Below are positions 48,007 through 56,202 of a DNA stretch of 64,000 nt, piece by piece. The notes under the pieces were generated by a model. The model did not search any database and was not told the origin of the DNA. It saw only the letters and a program-made list of their open reading frames with translations. Position numbers and translations under genes: made by a program. The DNA is from Colwellia sp. (GTDB lineage: Bacteria; Pseudomonadota; Gammaproteobacteria; Enterobacterales; Alteromonadaceae), in NCBI GenBank assembly GCA_013215295.1, contig JABSOZ010000006.1:186001-250000 (forward strand), given 5' to 3'. How positions within the stretch are numbered: position 1 is the first letter of the stretch; each line of letters opens with the position of its first letter.

Positions 48007-49476
48007 TTATTCTATTGGCGTAGTTTGCCATTGTTGAATTTTCCTATAGAGCGTTGACGGGCTAACATCTAACAAGCTCGCTGCTTTTACAATATTATCT
48101 TGGCACAACTCAATCGCATGCTCGATCGCATGTTTTTCGACATCTGCAAGCGTTGCTATGGAAGACATTGATGATGTAGGTGATGTGGACTCTTGAATAT
48201 TCTGAACGTGTTCAGCAGGTGAGCGCATAATAGGTTGCTGTTGAACATCTATTGTTGAATTTATTTGTTTTGCTTGCTGACCCAGTTGTTGGGAAATAAC
48301 ATTCTCTAAGATCAATGGACCTTCAGACATAATTATCGAACTATGAATAATATTTTGCAATTGTCGAACATTACCCGGCCAAGAATATGACTTAATTAAA
48401 TTTTCTGCTCCCGTTGAAAATCCAGCAAGTGATTTGTCTTCAACTTCACAATAATGGCTTAAAAAATGCTCAGCTAATTTAATAATATCATTACTGCGTT
48501 CATTTAAAGGGGGCAATGCGATGGAAATAACATTTAATCGATAATAAAGATCTTCTCGTAACTTTTTCTCTGCGATGGCAATTTGAGGCTCTCTATTCGT
48601 CGCACTAATAAAACGAATATCTACTTTTTCTTCTTTACCGCTACCCACTTTTTGAAAGCATCCGGTTTGAATAAAACGTAATAGTTTAGCTTGTAAACTA
48701 ACGTCCATTTCAGCAATTTCATCTAAAAACAGACTGCCGCCATTTGCAAGTGTCGCGGCTCCATCTCGATTAGATACGGCACCAGAGAAAGCACCTTTAA
48801 TATGACCAAAAATTTCTGATTCCATCAATTCTGAGGGTATAGCTGCACAGTTCAACGCAATAAAAGGCCCGTTTTTTCTTTTACTTAATCGATGAATCGC
48901 TTGTGCTGCGACTTCTTTACCTGAACCACTCGGCCCAGTAATAAAAACGGATGCACTACTCGGTGCACTTTGTTCAATACACGAATAAACAAACTGCATT
49001 GGAATTGAATCACCAATGAAACCTTCAAATTTAGTTTTATGGTATACCTGATATTGATCAATAGTTCTTCGCATCAATGTACGTTCAGCTAAAATATGTT
49101 GAAGCTGTAAGGCTTGCTTTAATTTTACGATGAGTTCGAAATTATCCCAAGGTTTATGAAGAAATCCCCATATATGACCTGAATTAATGGAATTAAGTAC
49201 CGTATCCATATTGTCACACCCCGTTAAAACAATACGGACAGTTTCAGGGGAGATTTGCGCAACCTGCTCGAGCAATTGGTTACCGTCCATATTGGGCATA
49301 CTGATATCAGACACGATAACATCAACATGACATCTTTTTATGATGTCGAGAGCATCTAAACCGCTAGGAGCAGTTAAAATAGTAGCATCGACTTTACTCG
49401 TAATTCGTTCAAGAGATCTCAAAATAGCAGGTTCATCATCTACAAATAAAATAATTGATTTATTCAAATTTTGCAT
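48007..49476 (-). CDS. Sigma-54-dependent response regulator (SypG/NtrC-like enhancer-binding protein)
   Basis: A 489-residue activator with three parts: a receiver (acidic Asp13/Asp14, phospho-acceptor Asp57, Lys108 in HKPW), an AAA+ domain with Walker A GPSGSGKE (181-188), GAFSGA loop (228-233) and LFLDEIAEM, and a C-terminal Fis-type helix-turn-helix (NIVKAASLLDVSPSTLYRKIQQW). The sigma-54-contacting loop has Ser in place of Thr (GAFTGA), a mild change. It is divergent from the H-NOX unit and flanked by exopolysaccharide genes. Four rightward units have sigma-54-type promoters with a shared upstream motif, so this is the likely activator. Confidence 0.9.
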   Translation of the reverse strand: MQNLNKSIILFVDDEPAILRSLERITSKVDATILTAPSGLDALDIIKRCHVDVIVSDISMPNMDGNQLLEQVAQISPETVRIVLTGCDNMDTVLNSINSGHIWGFLHKPWDNFELIVKLKQALQLQHILAERTLMRRTIDQYQVYHKTKFEGFIGDSIPMQFVYSCIEQSAPSSASVFITGPSGSGKEVAAQAIHRLSKRKNGPFIALNCAAIPSELMESEIFGHIKGAFSGAVSNRDGAATLANGGSLFLDEIAEMDVSLQAKLLRFIQTGCFQKVGSGKEEKVDIRFISATNREPQIAIAEKKLREDLYYRLNVISIALPPLNERSNDIIKLAEHFLSHYCEVEDKSLAGFSTGAENLIKSYSWPGNVRQLQNIIHSSIIMSEGPLILENVISQQLGQQAKQINSTIDVQQQPIMRSPAEHVQNIQESTSPTSSMSSIATLADVEKHAIEHAIELCQDNIVKAASLLDVSPSTLYRKIQQWQTTPIE

Positions 49477-49783
49477 GTTTATCCTTAACAGTCACCTGTA
49501 TTAATACAGTGAATCCCCAAAAAAAAACTTTACAGAGTCTTCTTTATTGGTGATTTTTAATATGCCTATATATAAAACTTAATGTATCGTCTAAACAATT
49601 ACAAATGTAGTTCAGTAAATTTGTCACCTAAAATACAATAAGATCAATGATTTTTGTATAAATAACAGTTATAACTATCATTAGTCTTTGTGTATAACAC
49701 AGATGAACATAACAAATAATAAATATAAATGCCGATACTATTGAACAACTAATTAATTTAAATAGCATAATTCATAAGGAACA
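49477..49783. other. Divergent region between the sigma-54 regulator and the H-NOX unit
   Basis: This 307-bp gap must carry promoters for both directions. It contains one clear palindrome near the regulator's start and a ribosome site aagga at 49776-49780 before the rightward genes. I found no GG-N10-GC promoter for either gene. Confidence 0.5.
49496..49509. promoter_or_regulatory. 14-bp palindrome upstream of the sigma-54 regulator gene
   Basis: ctgtattaatacag is a perfect palindrome 20 bp before the regulator's start codon, likely within its leader or promoter. A site for an autoregulator or another repressor is plausible. Confidence 0.45.
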
Positions 49784-51064
49784 ATGATGTCAGAGAGTAG
49801 CACTAATGAATCTTTATACTCAGACATGACAGTATTATGCGTTGACGATGAAAGAATTATTTTACGGACTTTGCAAAGATTATTTCACCGTAAGCCGTAT
49901 AATTTAATCATCACCAGCAGTGCACAAGACGCGTTAGAAATCATAGAAAAAAAACCTATTGATGTCATTGTTTCAGACATGAGAATGCCTGAAATGGATG
50001 GTACAACTCTTTTAGAGAAAGTCGCTACATCACACCCTGAAACCTACCGCATTGTTTTGAGTGGCTACGCTGACTTTGAAACAACGGTGGCAGCGATAAA
50101 TTTAGGAAAAATTAATCGCTTTATAAATAAACCCTGGAATAATAAAGACCTAATTCATGCCGTTGAAGAGGGTTTAGAGAGAATAAGATTAAAAAAAGAA
50201 AACCATAATTTAAAAATTAATATTCAATATAAAAATAAATTATTAAATAATATAAATCATGATTTAGAAGATAAAATCAATTTGCGCACCAAGCAGATTA
50301 AGGTTTCATTATTAAAAAATGAACAAAATAATAAAGCCTGCGAAAAAATGTTGTTTAACTTTATTGCCATAAACCCATATCTGAGCGGTAGTTTTGCTAA
50401 ACAAGTAGGACAATTGGCAGGACAATTAGGAAATCAACTTAATCTAGAAAAAGAAGCAATCCGTGATATACGTTTATCGGGATTTCTCAATGAAATAGGG
50501 ATGTTAGGTTTTGATCCAACACTATGTAAAATGCCTTATAACTCACTCAATTTCGAACAAAAAAAACAATTCTTGGCACAAGGAAGTATTGCGCAACAAA
50601 TACTTTCTCCCGCTCAGCGTTTAAATAACGTAAAAGCAATATTAACTCACCAATATTCACCGCTTGAACGCATTGCCGAAAAAGCAAATGATGAAATATT
50701 ATTAGCGTGTGAAATAATAATTATCGCAAGAGATTATTGGCGATATTCTTATGGAAAAATTGATGTGAATACCATGGACCAAAAGCAAATATTTCTAGAA
50801 TTAAATAAATCAAGGGGTATAAAGTATGCAGAAAATATTCTTGATATCTTAATTGCTAATCCTGAGTTGATTAATGAAAACATTACAGAAAAAGGTTTAA
50901 GTACTCTGCAACTTCTGCCGGGAATGATATTAAAAAACAGTTTATTTTCCACTTCACATTTACTCATCTTAGCTGAAGATCATGAGTTTACTGAACACTC
51001 AATTGAGAAACTTATTGAATACGAATCGAATCAAAAACATCAGTTTGTTATTGTTATTGAATAA
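49784..51064 (+). CDS. Response regulator with degenerate HD-GYP domain (HnoD-like)
   Basis: A 426-residue protein. Residues 15-140 are a complete receiver (Asp21/Asp22, phospho-acceptor Asp65, RFINKPW), a coiled-coil linker follows (about 140-190), and the rest has the helical pattern of an HD-GYP domain. The catalytic HD is replaced (LSGFLNEIGMLGF where LLHDIGKIG is usual) and no GYP motif follows HQYSPLERI, so it should not hydrolyse c-di-GMP. In Shewanella an HD-GYP protein of this kind, HnoD, tunes the H-NOX network by binding. Gene order with H-NOX and kinase supports that role. Confidence 0.82.
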   Translation: MMSESSTNESLYSDMTVLCVDDERIILRTLQRLFHRKPYNLIITSSAQDALEIIEKKPIDVIVSDMRMPEMDGTTLLEKVATSHPETYRIVLSGYADFETTVAAINLGKINRFINKPWNNKDLIHAVEEGLERIRLKKENHNLKINIQYKNKLLNNINHDLEDKINLRTKQIKVSLLKNEQNNKACEKMLFNFIAINPYLSGSFAKQVGQLAGQLGNQLNLEKEAIRDIRLSGFLNEIGMLGFDPTLCKMPYNSLNFEQKKQFLAQGSIAQQILSPAQRLNNVKAILTHQYSPLERIAEKANDEILLACEIIIIARDYWRYSYGKIDVNTMDQKQIFLELNKSRGIKYAENILDILIANPELINENITEKGLSTLQLLPGMILKNSLFSTSHLLILAEDHEFTEHSIEKLIEYESNQKHQFVIVIE

Positions 51065-51091
51065 TTATCCTCATCATTTAAGGTATTTAAT

Positions 51092-51637
51092 ATGCAAGGT
51101 TCAATATTTACCTCTTTTTCAGATATGATTATTGAAAAAATGGGCATGTCTGTTTGGAATGAATTATTAGAAAAAGTTAATCCCAGCTCAGAGGGAATTT
51201 ATACCAATGGCATGCAATATGACGACTCTGAAATATTGGCCTATCTTTCTGAATTATCAACTATGACTCAAGTTGAGGTGCCAACATTAATAAGAAACTT
51301 TGGAGAATATTTGTTTATTCATTTATTGAATAGTAGTCCGGCCAAAATTTTAAATATAGATAATTTAAAAGACTTTCTGACTTGTATTGATGGTGTTATA
51401 CATAATGAGATAAAACGCGTTTATCCTGATGCTTATCTGCCCTCGTTTAAATATGAAGAAACTCCTGAAGGCGACTTAATTATGTTCTATAAATCAAAAC
51501 GTAAATTATGCCACCTTTGTGAGGGGTTAATTGCAGGAGCAGCTATTCATTTTGAACAATCAATATCAATTGGACATCCTGAGTGTATGCATAATGGCGC
51601 AGACAAGTGTAAATTAGTAATATCTTTCAAGGAATAA
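51092..51637 (+). CDS. hnoX: H-NOX heme nitric-oxide sensor
   Basis: A 181-residue heme protein. The axial ligand His104 (VIHNEIKRVYPDAYLPSF) and the heme-propionate motif Tyr133-x-Ser135-x-Arg137 (YKSKR) are present. Four Cys at 140, 143, 165 and 173 match the zinc-site pattern known from Shewanella/Vibrio H-NOX proteins, implying an added redox-sensing function. Stand-alone H-NOX proteins bind NO and inhibit a partner kinase; the kinase gene follows after one base. Context links NO to exopolysaccharide control. Confidence 0.93.
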   Translation: MQGSIFTSFSDMIIEKMGMSVWNELLEKVNPSSEGIYTNGMQYDDSEILAYLSELSTMTQVEVPTLIRNFGEYLFIHLLNSSPAKILNIDNLKDFLTCIDGVIHNEIKRVYPDAYLPSFKYEETPEGDLIMFYKSKRKLCHLCEGLIAGAAIHFEQSISIGHPECMHNGADKCKLVISFKE

Positions 51638-51638
51638 C

Positions 51639-52580
51639 ATGAGTGAACTAAACGTTTATAAAACAGCTTATGATCGAGAGAAGAAGGCACGCTTGTTAGC
51701 TGAAAAATTGCTAGAAGATAAAACACGAGAATTATATGATAATGTTTTAGATCTTCAGGGCGCGGTTTTAGAATTAAAAATGACGCAAGATCAACTTATC
51801 CACTCTGAAAAAATGGCATCACTGGGTCAACTAATGGCTGGGATCACGCATGAAATTAATAATCCTATCGCTTATTCGTACAGTAATCTCTTTTGCTTAT
51901 CTGAGAATATCAAGGAAATTTTTAAACTCGACAAAATTATACAAGCATATGCCCCAGATAAAGAAAGTGCTAAAAGTGTGATAGAACAGTACCAATCTTT
52001 GCGTAAAAACATTGATGCAGACTATTTAATATCAGATACACCTTCCTTACTCGTTGATACTATTGATGGTATAGAACGAGTAAAAAACATCATCGATAAT
52101 TTGAAGAAAATCTCCTATAAGGGTGAAGGTTCACTTGCTGCTTGCAGTATAAATGACTGTATAAATGACTGTATAAAATTGGCATCTAATGAACTTAAAT
52201 ACAAAATAGATATTAAGCTAGATTTGTCAGAATGCGATGACATTCTTGGGCAACCATATGATTTAAACCAAGTATTTATAAATTTATTTATGAACGCCTC
52301 ACATGCTTGTGGCAGTGATGGCTTATTAACAATTCAAACGATACAAGTAAAAGACAATGTTATTGTATATGTTCAAGATAATGGCAAAGGTATTAGCGAC
52401 GAAAATATTTCAAAAGTATTTGATCCTTTCTATACGACCAAAGCTATTGGTGAAGGTACGGGCTTAGGTTTACCTATTTCGCATGGAATTATTGAAAAAC
52501 ATAATGGTAAAATCGAAGTTTCCAGTATCGTTGATGTTGGAACATGTTTTAAAATCACCCTGCCTTTAGCAAACGTTTAA
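51639..52580 (+). CDS. Soluble sensor histidine kinase (H-NOX partner)
   Basis: A 313-residue kinase without membrane spans. An N-terminal coiled coil (residues 8-58) leads into the dimerisation/phosphotransfer helix with His71 (GITHEINNPIAYSYSN) and a HATPase domain (N-box VFINLFMNASHACG, G1 VQDNGKGISDENI, G2 GEGTGLGLPISHGI). It has no sensor or receiver domain of its own, so the H-NOX protein encoded directly upstream should be its sensor. Phosphate could pass to the HnoD-like receiver and to the sigma-54 regulator next door, the latter being inference. Confidence 0.9.
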   Translation: MSELNVYKTAYDREKKARLLAEKLLEDKTRELYDNVLDLQGAVLELKMTQDQLIHSEKMASLGQLMAGITHEINNPIAYSYSNLFCLSENIKEIFKLDKIIQAYAPDKESAKSVIEQYQSLRKNIDADYLISDTPSLLVDTIDGIERVKNIIDNLKKISYKGEGSLAACSINDCINDCIKLASNELKYKIDIKLDLSECDDILGQPYDLNQVFINLFMNASHACGSDGLLTIQTIQVKDNVIVYVQDNGKGISDENISKVFDPFYTTKAIGEGTGLGLPISHGIIEKHNGKIEVSSIVDVGTCFKITLPLANV

Positions 52581-52593
52581 CTCATTCAACAAT

Positions 52594-52622
52594 AAATCAC
52601 TTAAGCCGATATTAAGTGATTT
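52594..52622 (+). terminator. Terminator of the H-NOX operon
   Basis: aaatcacttaa (52594-52604) and ttaagtgattt (52612-52622) form a perfect 11-bp stem with a 7-base loop, followed by T-rich sequence. It isolates the H-NOX unit from the glycosyltransferase unit to its right. The rest of the gap to 53005 holds the enhancer-like and promoter elements listed next. Confidence 0.8.
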
Positions 52623-52796
52623 ATTACTGTTTTATCTCTTTGTAGTCTTATCCAACATTATGCTAACAATCTCACTTTCATCGAAAATATTGTTTTCTAG
52701 CTGGTTGTATTAGGGTCTAAAAATAATTTAGTTACACCCTTTAGTGTTTCTCAGCTGCTATTAATTTTTACACTTCACACACTATCTATATTTAAA

Positions 52797-52814
52797 ATTC
52801 GCAATATGAGAGCT
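52797..52814. promoter_or_regulatory. Enhancer-like motif, copy 4
   Basis: ATTCGCAATATGAGAGCT is a degenerate copy of the TTGCAAAATGRRRA motif. Read on the other strand it is CTCTCATATTGCGA, one mismatch from the SypG-type pattern TTCTCANNNTGCDW. It is about 95 bp upstream of the sigma-54-like promoter at 52898. Confidence 0.45.
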
Positions 52815-52897
52815 AATTATACAAAATCTAAGGATAACCTATAGACACTTTTGTTTTAACGTCCATATAGCTCTTTGATAGCACCATTGGTTAATAA

Positions 52898-52913
52898 TGG
52901 AGTGGTTTTTGCT
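52898..52913 (+). promoter_or_regulatory. Sigma-54-type promoter before the glycosyltransferase gene at 53005
   Basis: TGGAGTGGTTTTTGCT has GG at 52899-52900, ten bases, then GC at 52911-52912, with TTGCT matching the -12 consensus. Transcription would start near 52924. Confidence 0.55.
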
Positions 52914-53004
52914 TGTTGTTTAACTGACTAAGTTTTTGTTTACACTTTTAACAGTAGATAAAAGCAAAAACATGATTAACTTGTTAACAATAAAGGTGGC
53001 GTTT

Positions 53005-53736
53005 ATGACGAGTAAAACATTAGTACTGAGTATTGCCTTAAATGGTTATCAATGGATGTATAAAAAAGAGCTTAGTACTCACAAAAAATATGCTCAAAAG
53101 CAAGGTTATAGTCACCAAGCTGTAACTCGCCCTTATGTTTCAGCTTTAGGTGTAGAGTGTTGTTGGCTTAAATTAACCTTAATGCGAACGGCCTTATTAT
53201 CTGGCTATGACACGGTTTTATTTTTGGATGCTGATACCGTTGTTAATGCAAGTTGCCCTGCTCTATCATCTGTATTAGAAAATGAAAAGCATATCTATAT
53301 GGCAAAAGGATATTCTAAGCGATTTAATTCAGGAGTACTTATTGCGCAGAATAATGAACTCACGACTTCTTGGATAAGTCGTGTCATTGATTCCCGATTT
53401 AACACAGTACAAAAAGAAAATGATGTTGGTTGGGGGGAAAATGGTCATGTTATCGAATTAAGTAAAGACGTCAACTTTATAAAAGAACTTGATCAGAAAT
53501 GGAATAATACTTTCGATCACCATTTAGATGACTACATTCGACATAGCAACTGTGGCCCTATGCGAACTGGCTTCCTTCATAACATTTTTCATAAAATCGT
53601 GTTTTGTTTCTCTGCCAGAATATTAGCCTTCGTGAATCGAAATAAGTTAGTTTCTGATCGGAAATATTGTCAAGATATACTATCTCGTGAGACAAATATA
53701 ATTTTGTCTTTATATCCAAAACTTACCCGTAAATAG
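53005..53736 (+). CDS. Putative glycosyltransferase (nucleotide-diphospho-sugar transferase fold)
   Basis: I place the start at 53005 (MTSKTLVLSIALNGYQWMYK; aaggtgg upstream); the open frame begins 69 bp earlier. The 243-residue protein has a GT-A-like layout with the DxD motif in VLFLDADTVV, then FNSGVLIAQN and WGENGHVIEL, as in galactosyltransferase-type or GT8-like enzymes. The tail near 195-225 is hydrophobic and may touch the membrane. It is a one-gene unit with its own sigma-54-type promoter in the exopolysaccharide locus. Confidence 0.75.
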   Translation: MTSKTLVLSIALNGYQWMYKKELSTHKKYAQKQGYSHQAVTRPYVSALGVECCWLKLTLMRTALLSGYDTVLFLDADTVVNASCPALSSVLENEKHIYMAKGYSKRFNSGVLIAQNNELTTSWISRVIDSRFNTVQKENDVGWGENGHVIELSKDVNFIKELDQKWNNTFDHHLDDYIRHSNCGPMRTGFLHNIFHKIVFCFSARILAFVNRNKLVSDRKYCQDILSRETNIILSLYPKLTRK

Positions 53737-53748
53737 AACATCAAAATT

Positions 53749-53783
53749 CATTGCAAAATGAAAATATTTTTTATTTTGCAATG
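53749..53783. promoter_or_regulatory. Enhancer-like motif, copy 1, in an inverted repeat
   Basis: TTGCAAAATGAAAA (53751-53764) is the left part of a 16-bp inverted repeat (53749-53764 with 53768-53783, one G-U pair). It lies 13 bp after the preceding stop codon and about 115 bp before the sigma-54-type promoter at 53871. It could act as a terminator as well, but no U-run follows. Confidence 0.65.
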
Positions 53784-53870
53784 TAAACCTCTTTAACCTG
53801 AACATCAAGAACAAACAAAAGTACGAACAAATCCCTTTATTAACAATCATATAAAATAAAAAAGACAGAT

Positions 53871-53886
53871 TGGCACATCTTAAGCA
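53871..53886 (+). promoter_or_regulatory. Sigma-54-type promoter of the WecG/sugar transferase unit
   Basis: TGGCACATCTTAAGCA has GG at 53872-53873 and GC at 53884-53885 with the required ten-base gap; TGGCAC is the full -24 consensus. The start of transcription would be near 53897, 28 bp before the ATG at 53925. Confidence 0.75.
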
Positions 53887-53924
53887 GCGTACAGGTTAAC
53901 TCACCGCAATTTAGGTTAACTGAA

Positions 53925-55220
53925 ATGATGAAAACTAAACTTTCACTTCAATCAATGACCCAAACATTCAAGCATTACGATTCTCTTGAACAAGAATACA
54001 GCGGCACTTTTATTGACCGGCCTTTAGCACTTTTACTTATATTGATATTGCTGCCTTGTTTCCTTTTAAACGTATTACTGGCATTAATCACTAAAAACAC
54101 CGTGTTTACGGTGCAACATAAAACGGATGCTTTAAGCAGAAAAGTGATGGTACGTAACTTCAGTTGCGGGATTTGGGTGAAGACAGCGGTTTTAATTGAT
54201 ATTTACTCAGGAAAAATTTCATTTTGTGGTGTCCCATTAACTCACAGGCTTACACCAGATGTTCAGTTCTGTGTAATGAACCAGATAAAATGTAAAGCCG
54301 GCATTTTTAGTTTGTATGACTTACACCTTAAAACAGGATTAACGGTGATGACTAAAGAGCAGTTACTTGAACAGCAACTTAATGGCAACGTAATTGACTA
54401 TTTAGCTCTAGTGATTAAAAGTTTTATGTCTGTAGCTCTTTATGGCCGAGCAGTAATGAAATTAAAACAAGCTAAATACTTATCTCTCTTTGGTTTGAAT
54501 GTTAAAAACAGTTCAATGAAAGAAGCTGTCGACTGGATAACGCAGCGCCCAACAAAACATAACGACACTCAAATAAGCTTTTTCATTAACGTAAATTCAA
54601 TTAATTTGTCAATTAGTGAACCTAAATTCTTTAACCAACTATCAAAAGCAAATGCTTTATTTGCAGACGGTTCGGGCATGAGGTTAGCGGCAAAAAAAGC
54701 AGGATTTATGCTTAAGGGTAATAATAATGGTACGGACCTATTACCCCACCTTTGTAAAAGCTGCGTTAAAAGTAAACAATCTTTATATTTTTTCGGGGCT
54801 AAGCCCGGTATCGCAGAAAAAGCAGCAAATACACTACGTGCTCAATATTCTGGGCTTAACATCGCTGGAACAGAGCATGGCTTTAACAAAAATAAGACCT
54901 CAGAACAAATTGTTCAAGCAATCAATAACAGTGGTTGCGACGTTTTATTAGTGGCTATGGGCTCGCCTGCTCAAGAAAAATGGTTACTCGAACATAAAGA
55001 AAAATTGCATTGTCATACCGCATTAGCCGTAGGTGGGCTATTTGATTTTTATTCTGGCAACATTTCGCGCGCTCCTATGTGGTTAAGAGAAATAGGTATG
55101 GAATGGGTTTGGCGATTAATACAAGAACCGCGTAATAAATTCAATCGTTATGTAATTGGTAATCCGCTTTTTTTATATAGAACTTTCTTTCTTGGTTTAG
55201 TAAATACTGGAGAAAAATAA
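53925..55220 (+). CDS. WecG/TagA/CpsF glycosyltransferase with degenerate sugar-transferase-like N-terminus
   Basis: A 431-residue fusion. Residues about 185-425 are a complete WecG/TagA domain (FINVNSINLS, LFADGSGMRLAAK, YFFGAKPGIAEKAA, DVLLVAMGSPAQEKWL, GGLFDFYSGNISRAPMWLR), which adds a sugar to a lipid-linked intermediate. Residues 25-110 resemble a shortened polyprenyl-phosphate sugar transferase: DRPLALLLILILLPCFLLNV as the membrane helix and IDIYSGKISFCGVPLTH where NVLKGDMSLVGPRP is usual. The catalytic residues are gone. Its stop overlaps the start of a real sugar transferase (TAATG). Confidence 0.88.
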   Translation: MMKTKLSLQSMTQTFKHYDSLEQEYSGTFIDRPLALLLILILLPCFLLNVLLALITKNTVFTVQHKTDALSRKVMVRNFSCGIWVKTAVLIDIYSGKISFCGVPLTHRLTPDVQFCVMNQIKCKAGIFSLYDLHLKTGLTVMTKEQLLEQQLNGNVIDYLALVIKSFMSVALYGRAVMKLKQAKYLSLFGLNVKNSSMKEAVDWITQRPTKHNDTQISFFINVNSINLSISEPKFFNQLSKANALFADGSGMRLAAKKAGFMLKGNNNGTDLLPHLCKSCVKSKQSLYFFGAKPGIAEKAANTLRAQYSGLNIAGTEHGFNKNKTSEQIVQAINNSGCDVLLVAMGSPAQEKWLLEHKEKLHCHTALAVGGLFDFYSGNISRAPMWLREIGMEWVWRLIQEPRNKFNRYVIGNPLFLYRTFFLGLVNTGEK

Positions 55221-55900
55221 TGACTATTCAAATCATACAAAATGTTAAAAATAGCACTTTATTTAGCCGAACTCATAAAGCTACTGTTAAAAATTATAAA
55301 CATAAAGGTATACCGGTAATGTTACAACAAACAGTCGCGCTAATGACCCTGATACTAATTAGTCCTTTATTTTTATTAGTCCTGTGTTTGATTAAAATAG
55401 AAAGCTCTGGCAGTGCTTTATTCTCTCAAACACGGGTGGGTGAAAATGGTCGACATTTTAAAATGTACAAGTTTCGCTCTATGTATGTAAAGTCAGACCT
55501 AAAATACAAAGAACCAGACCCTTCACAGAGTTCTCGTGAAGGTGTTTGTAAAAAGTATATTAACGATCCAAGAATTACTAAATTTGGTCAATTTATTAGA
55601 AAATACTCAATAGATGAGATCCCACAATTATTTAATATTGTTAGAGGTGATATGTGTTTAGTTGGACCTAGACCCGCTTTATCTATTGAAACTTATGAAT
55701 ATGATCGATTCATTCAACCACGATTATTTACCAAGCCGGGTTTAACGGGTTTATGGCAAATTTCTGGACGAGCTGACACGAATTTTGAACAACAGTTACG
55801 ACTAGATAAAACCTACATTAAACAACAAAGCTTTTTTATGGATTGCAAAATAATAGCGCTCACCATTCCTGCCGTATTAACGGCAAAAGGTGCTTATTAG
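55220..55900 (+). CDS. Polyprenyl-phosphate sugar-1-phosphate transferase (exopolysaccharide priming enzyme)
   Basis: A 226-residue bacterial sugar transferase of the short (WbaP C-terminal/PglC-like) type. One hydrophobic segment lies at about 36-58, then GRHFKMYKFRSMYVKSD, KYSIDEIPQLFNIVRGDMCL, VGPRPAL and PGLTGLWQISGRADTNFEQQ. It starts repeat-unit synthesis by placing sugar-1-phosphate on undecaprenyl phosphate. It is translationally coupled to the WecG-type gene, whose N-terminus looks like a decayed copy of the same fold. Confidence 0.92.
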   Translation: MTIQIIQNVKNSTLFSRTHKATVKNYKHKGIPVMLQQTVALMTLILISPLFLLVLCLIKIESSGSALFSQTRVGENGRHFKMYKFRSMYVKSDLKYKEPDPSQSSREGVCKKYINDPRITKFGQFIRKYSIDEIPQLFNIVRGDMCLVGPRPALSIETYEYDRFIQPRLFTKPGLTGLWQISGRADTNFEQQLRLDKTYIKQQSFFMDCKIIALTIPAVLTAKGAY

Positions 55901-55952
55901 TAATAACGTCTACAATGCTAGTGCTCATTAAAGATTAAGAATAAGGGGGCAG

Positions 55953-55992
55953 GTAAAAGTGAGTTGATTACACATGATCAATTCACTTTTAC
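55953..55992 (+). terminator. Long hairpin after the sugar transferase gene
   Basis: gtaaaagtgagttgat (55953-55968) and atcaattcacttttac (55977-55992) form a 16-bp stem with one G-U pair and an 8-base loop. It has no U-run; it may still end or protect the WecG/sugar transferase transcript. Confidence 0.55.
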
Positions 55993-56036
55993 ATTCATTA
56001 TCAGTACATTTTGATGGAATTCATTGCTATTTCTCC

Positions 56037-56066
56037 GTTTGCAAAATGGGGATCACCCATTGCAAA
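56037..56066. promoter_or_regulatory. Enhancer-like motif, copy 2, in an inverted repeat
   Basis: TTGCAAAATGGGGA (56039-56052) with cccattgcaaa (56056-56066) as an imperfect inverted partner. It is about 100 bp upstream of the sigma-54-type promoter at 56146. The remaining sequence between 55901 and 56203 shows no gene. Confidence 0.6.
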
Positions 56067-56145
56067 TAGCAAAAAAACGCATCATATTGAAAAACAAAAA
56101 CAACAAAGTCCATTAAATACAACAACTAATCTAAATTCTTCCAAT

Positions 56146-56161
56146 TGGTACGTTAAGTGCA
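56146..56161 (+). promoter_or_regulatory. Sigma-54-type promoter of the Wza/Wzz unit
   Basis: TGGTACGTTAAGTGCA has GG at 56147-56148 and GC at 56159-56160 with a ten-base gap; TGGTACG differs from the -24 consensus by one base. Transcription would start near 56172, about 30 bp before the ATG at 56203. Confidence 0.7.
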
Positions 56162-56202
56162 ACTGTTGTTTGTAACTCGTTAAAGTCATTGTGGAGAATT
56201 AC

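Noticed and set aside
49496-49509. Possible LexA box
   Set aside because: CTGT and ACAG are only six bases apart; the LexA site needs eight. It is kept only as an unassigned palindrome.
53749-53783. Inverted repeats in the exopolysaccharide gaps as plain terminators
   Set aside because: They lack U-runs, share a sequence motif and keep a fixed distance to sigma-54-type promoters, so an enhancer role fits better, though a double role is possible.
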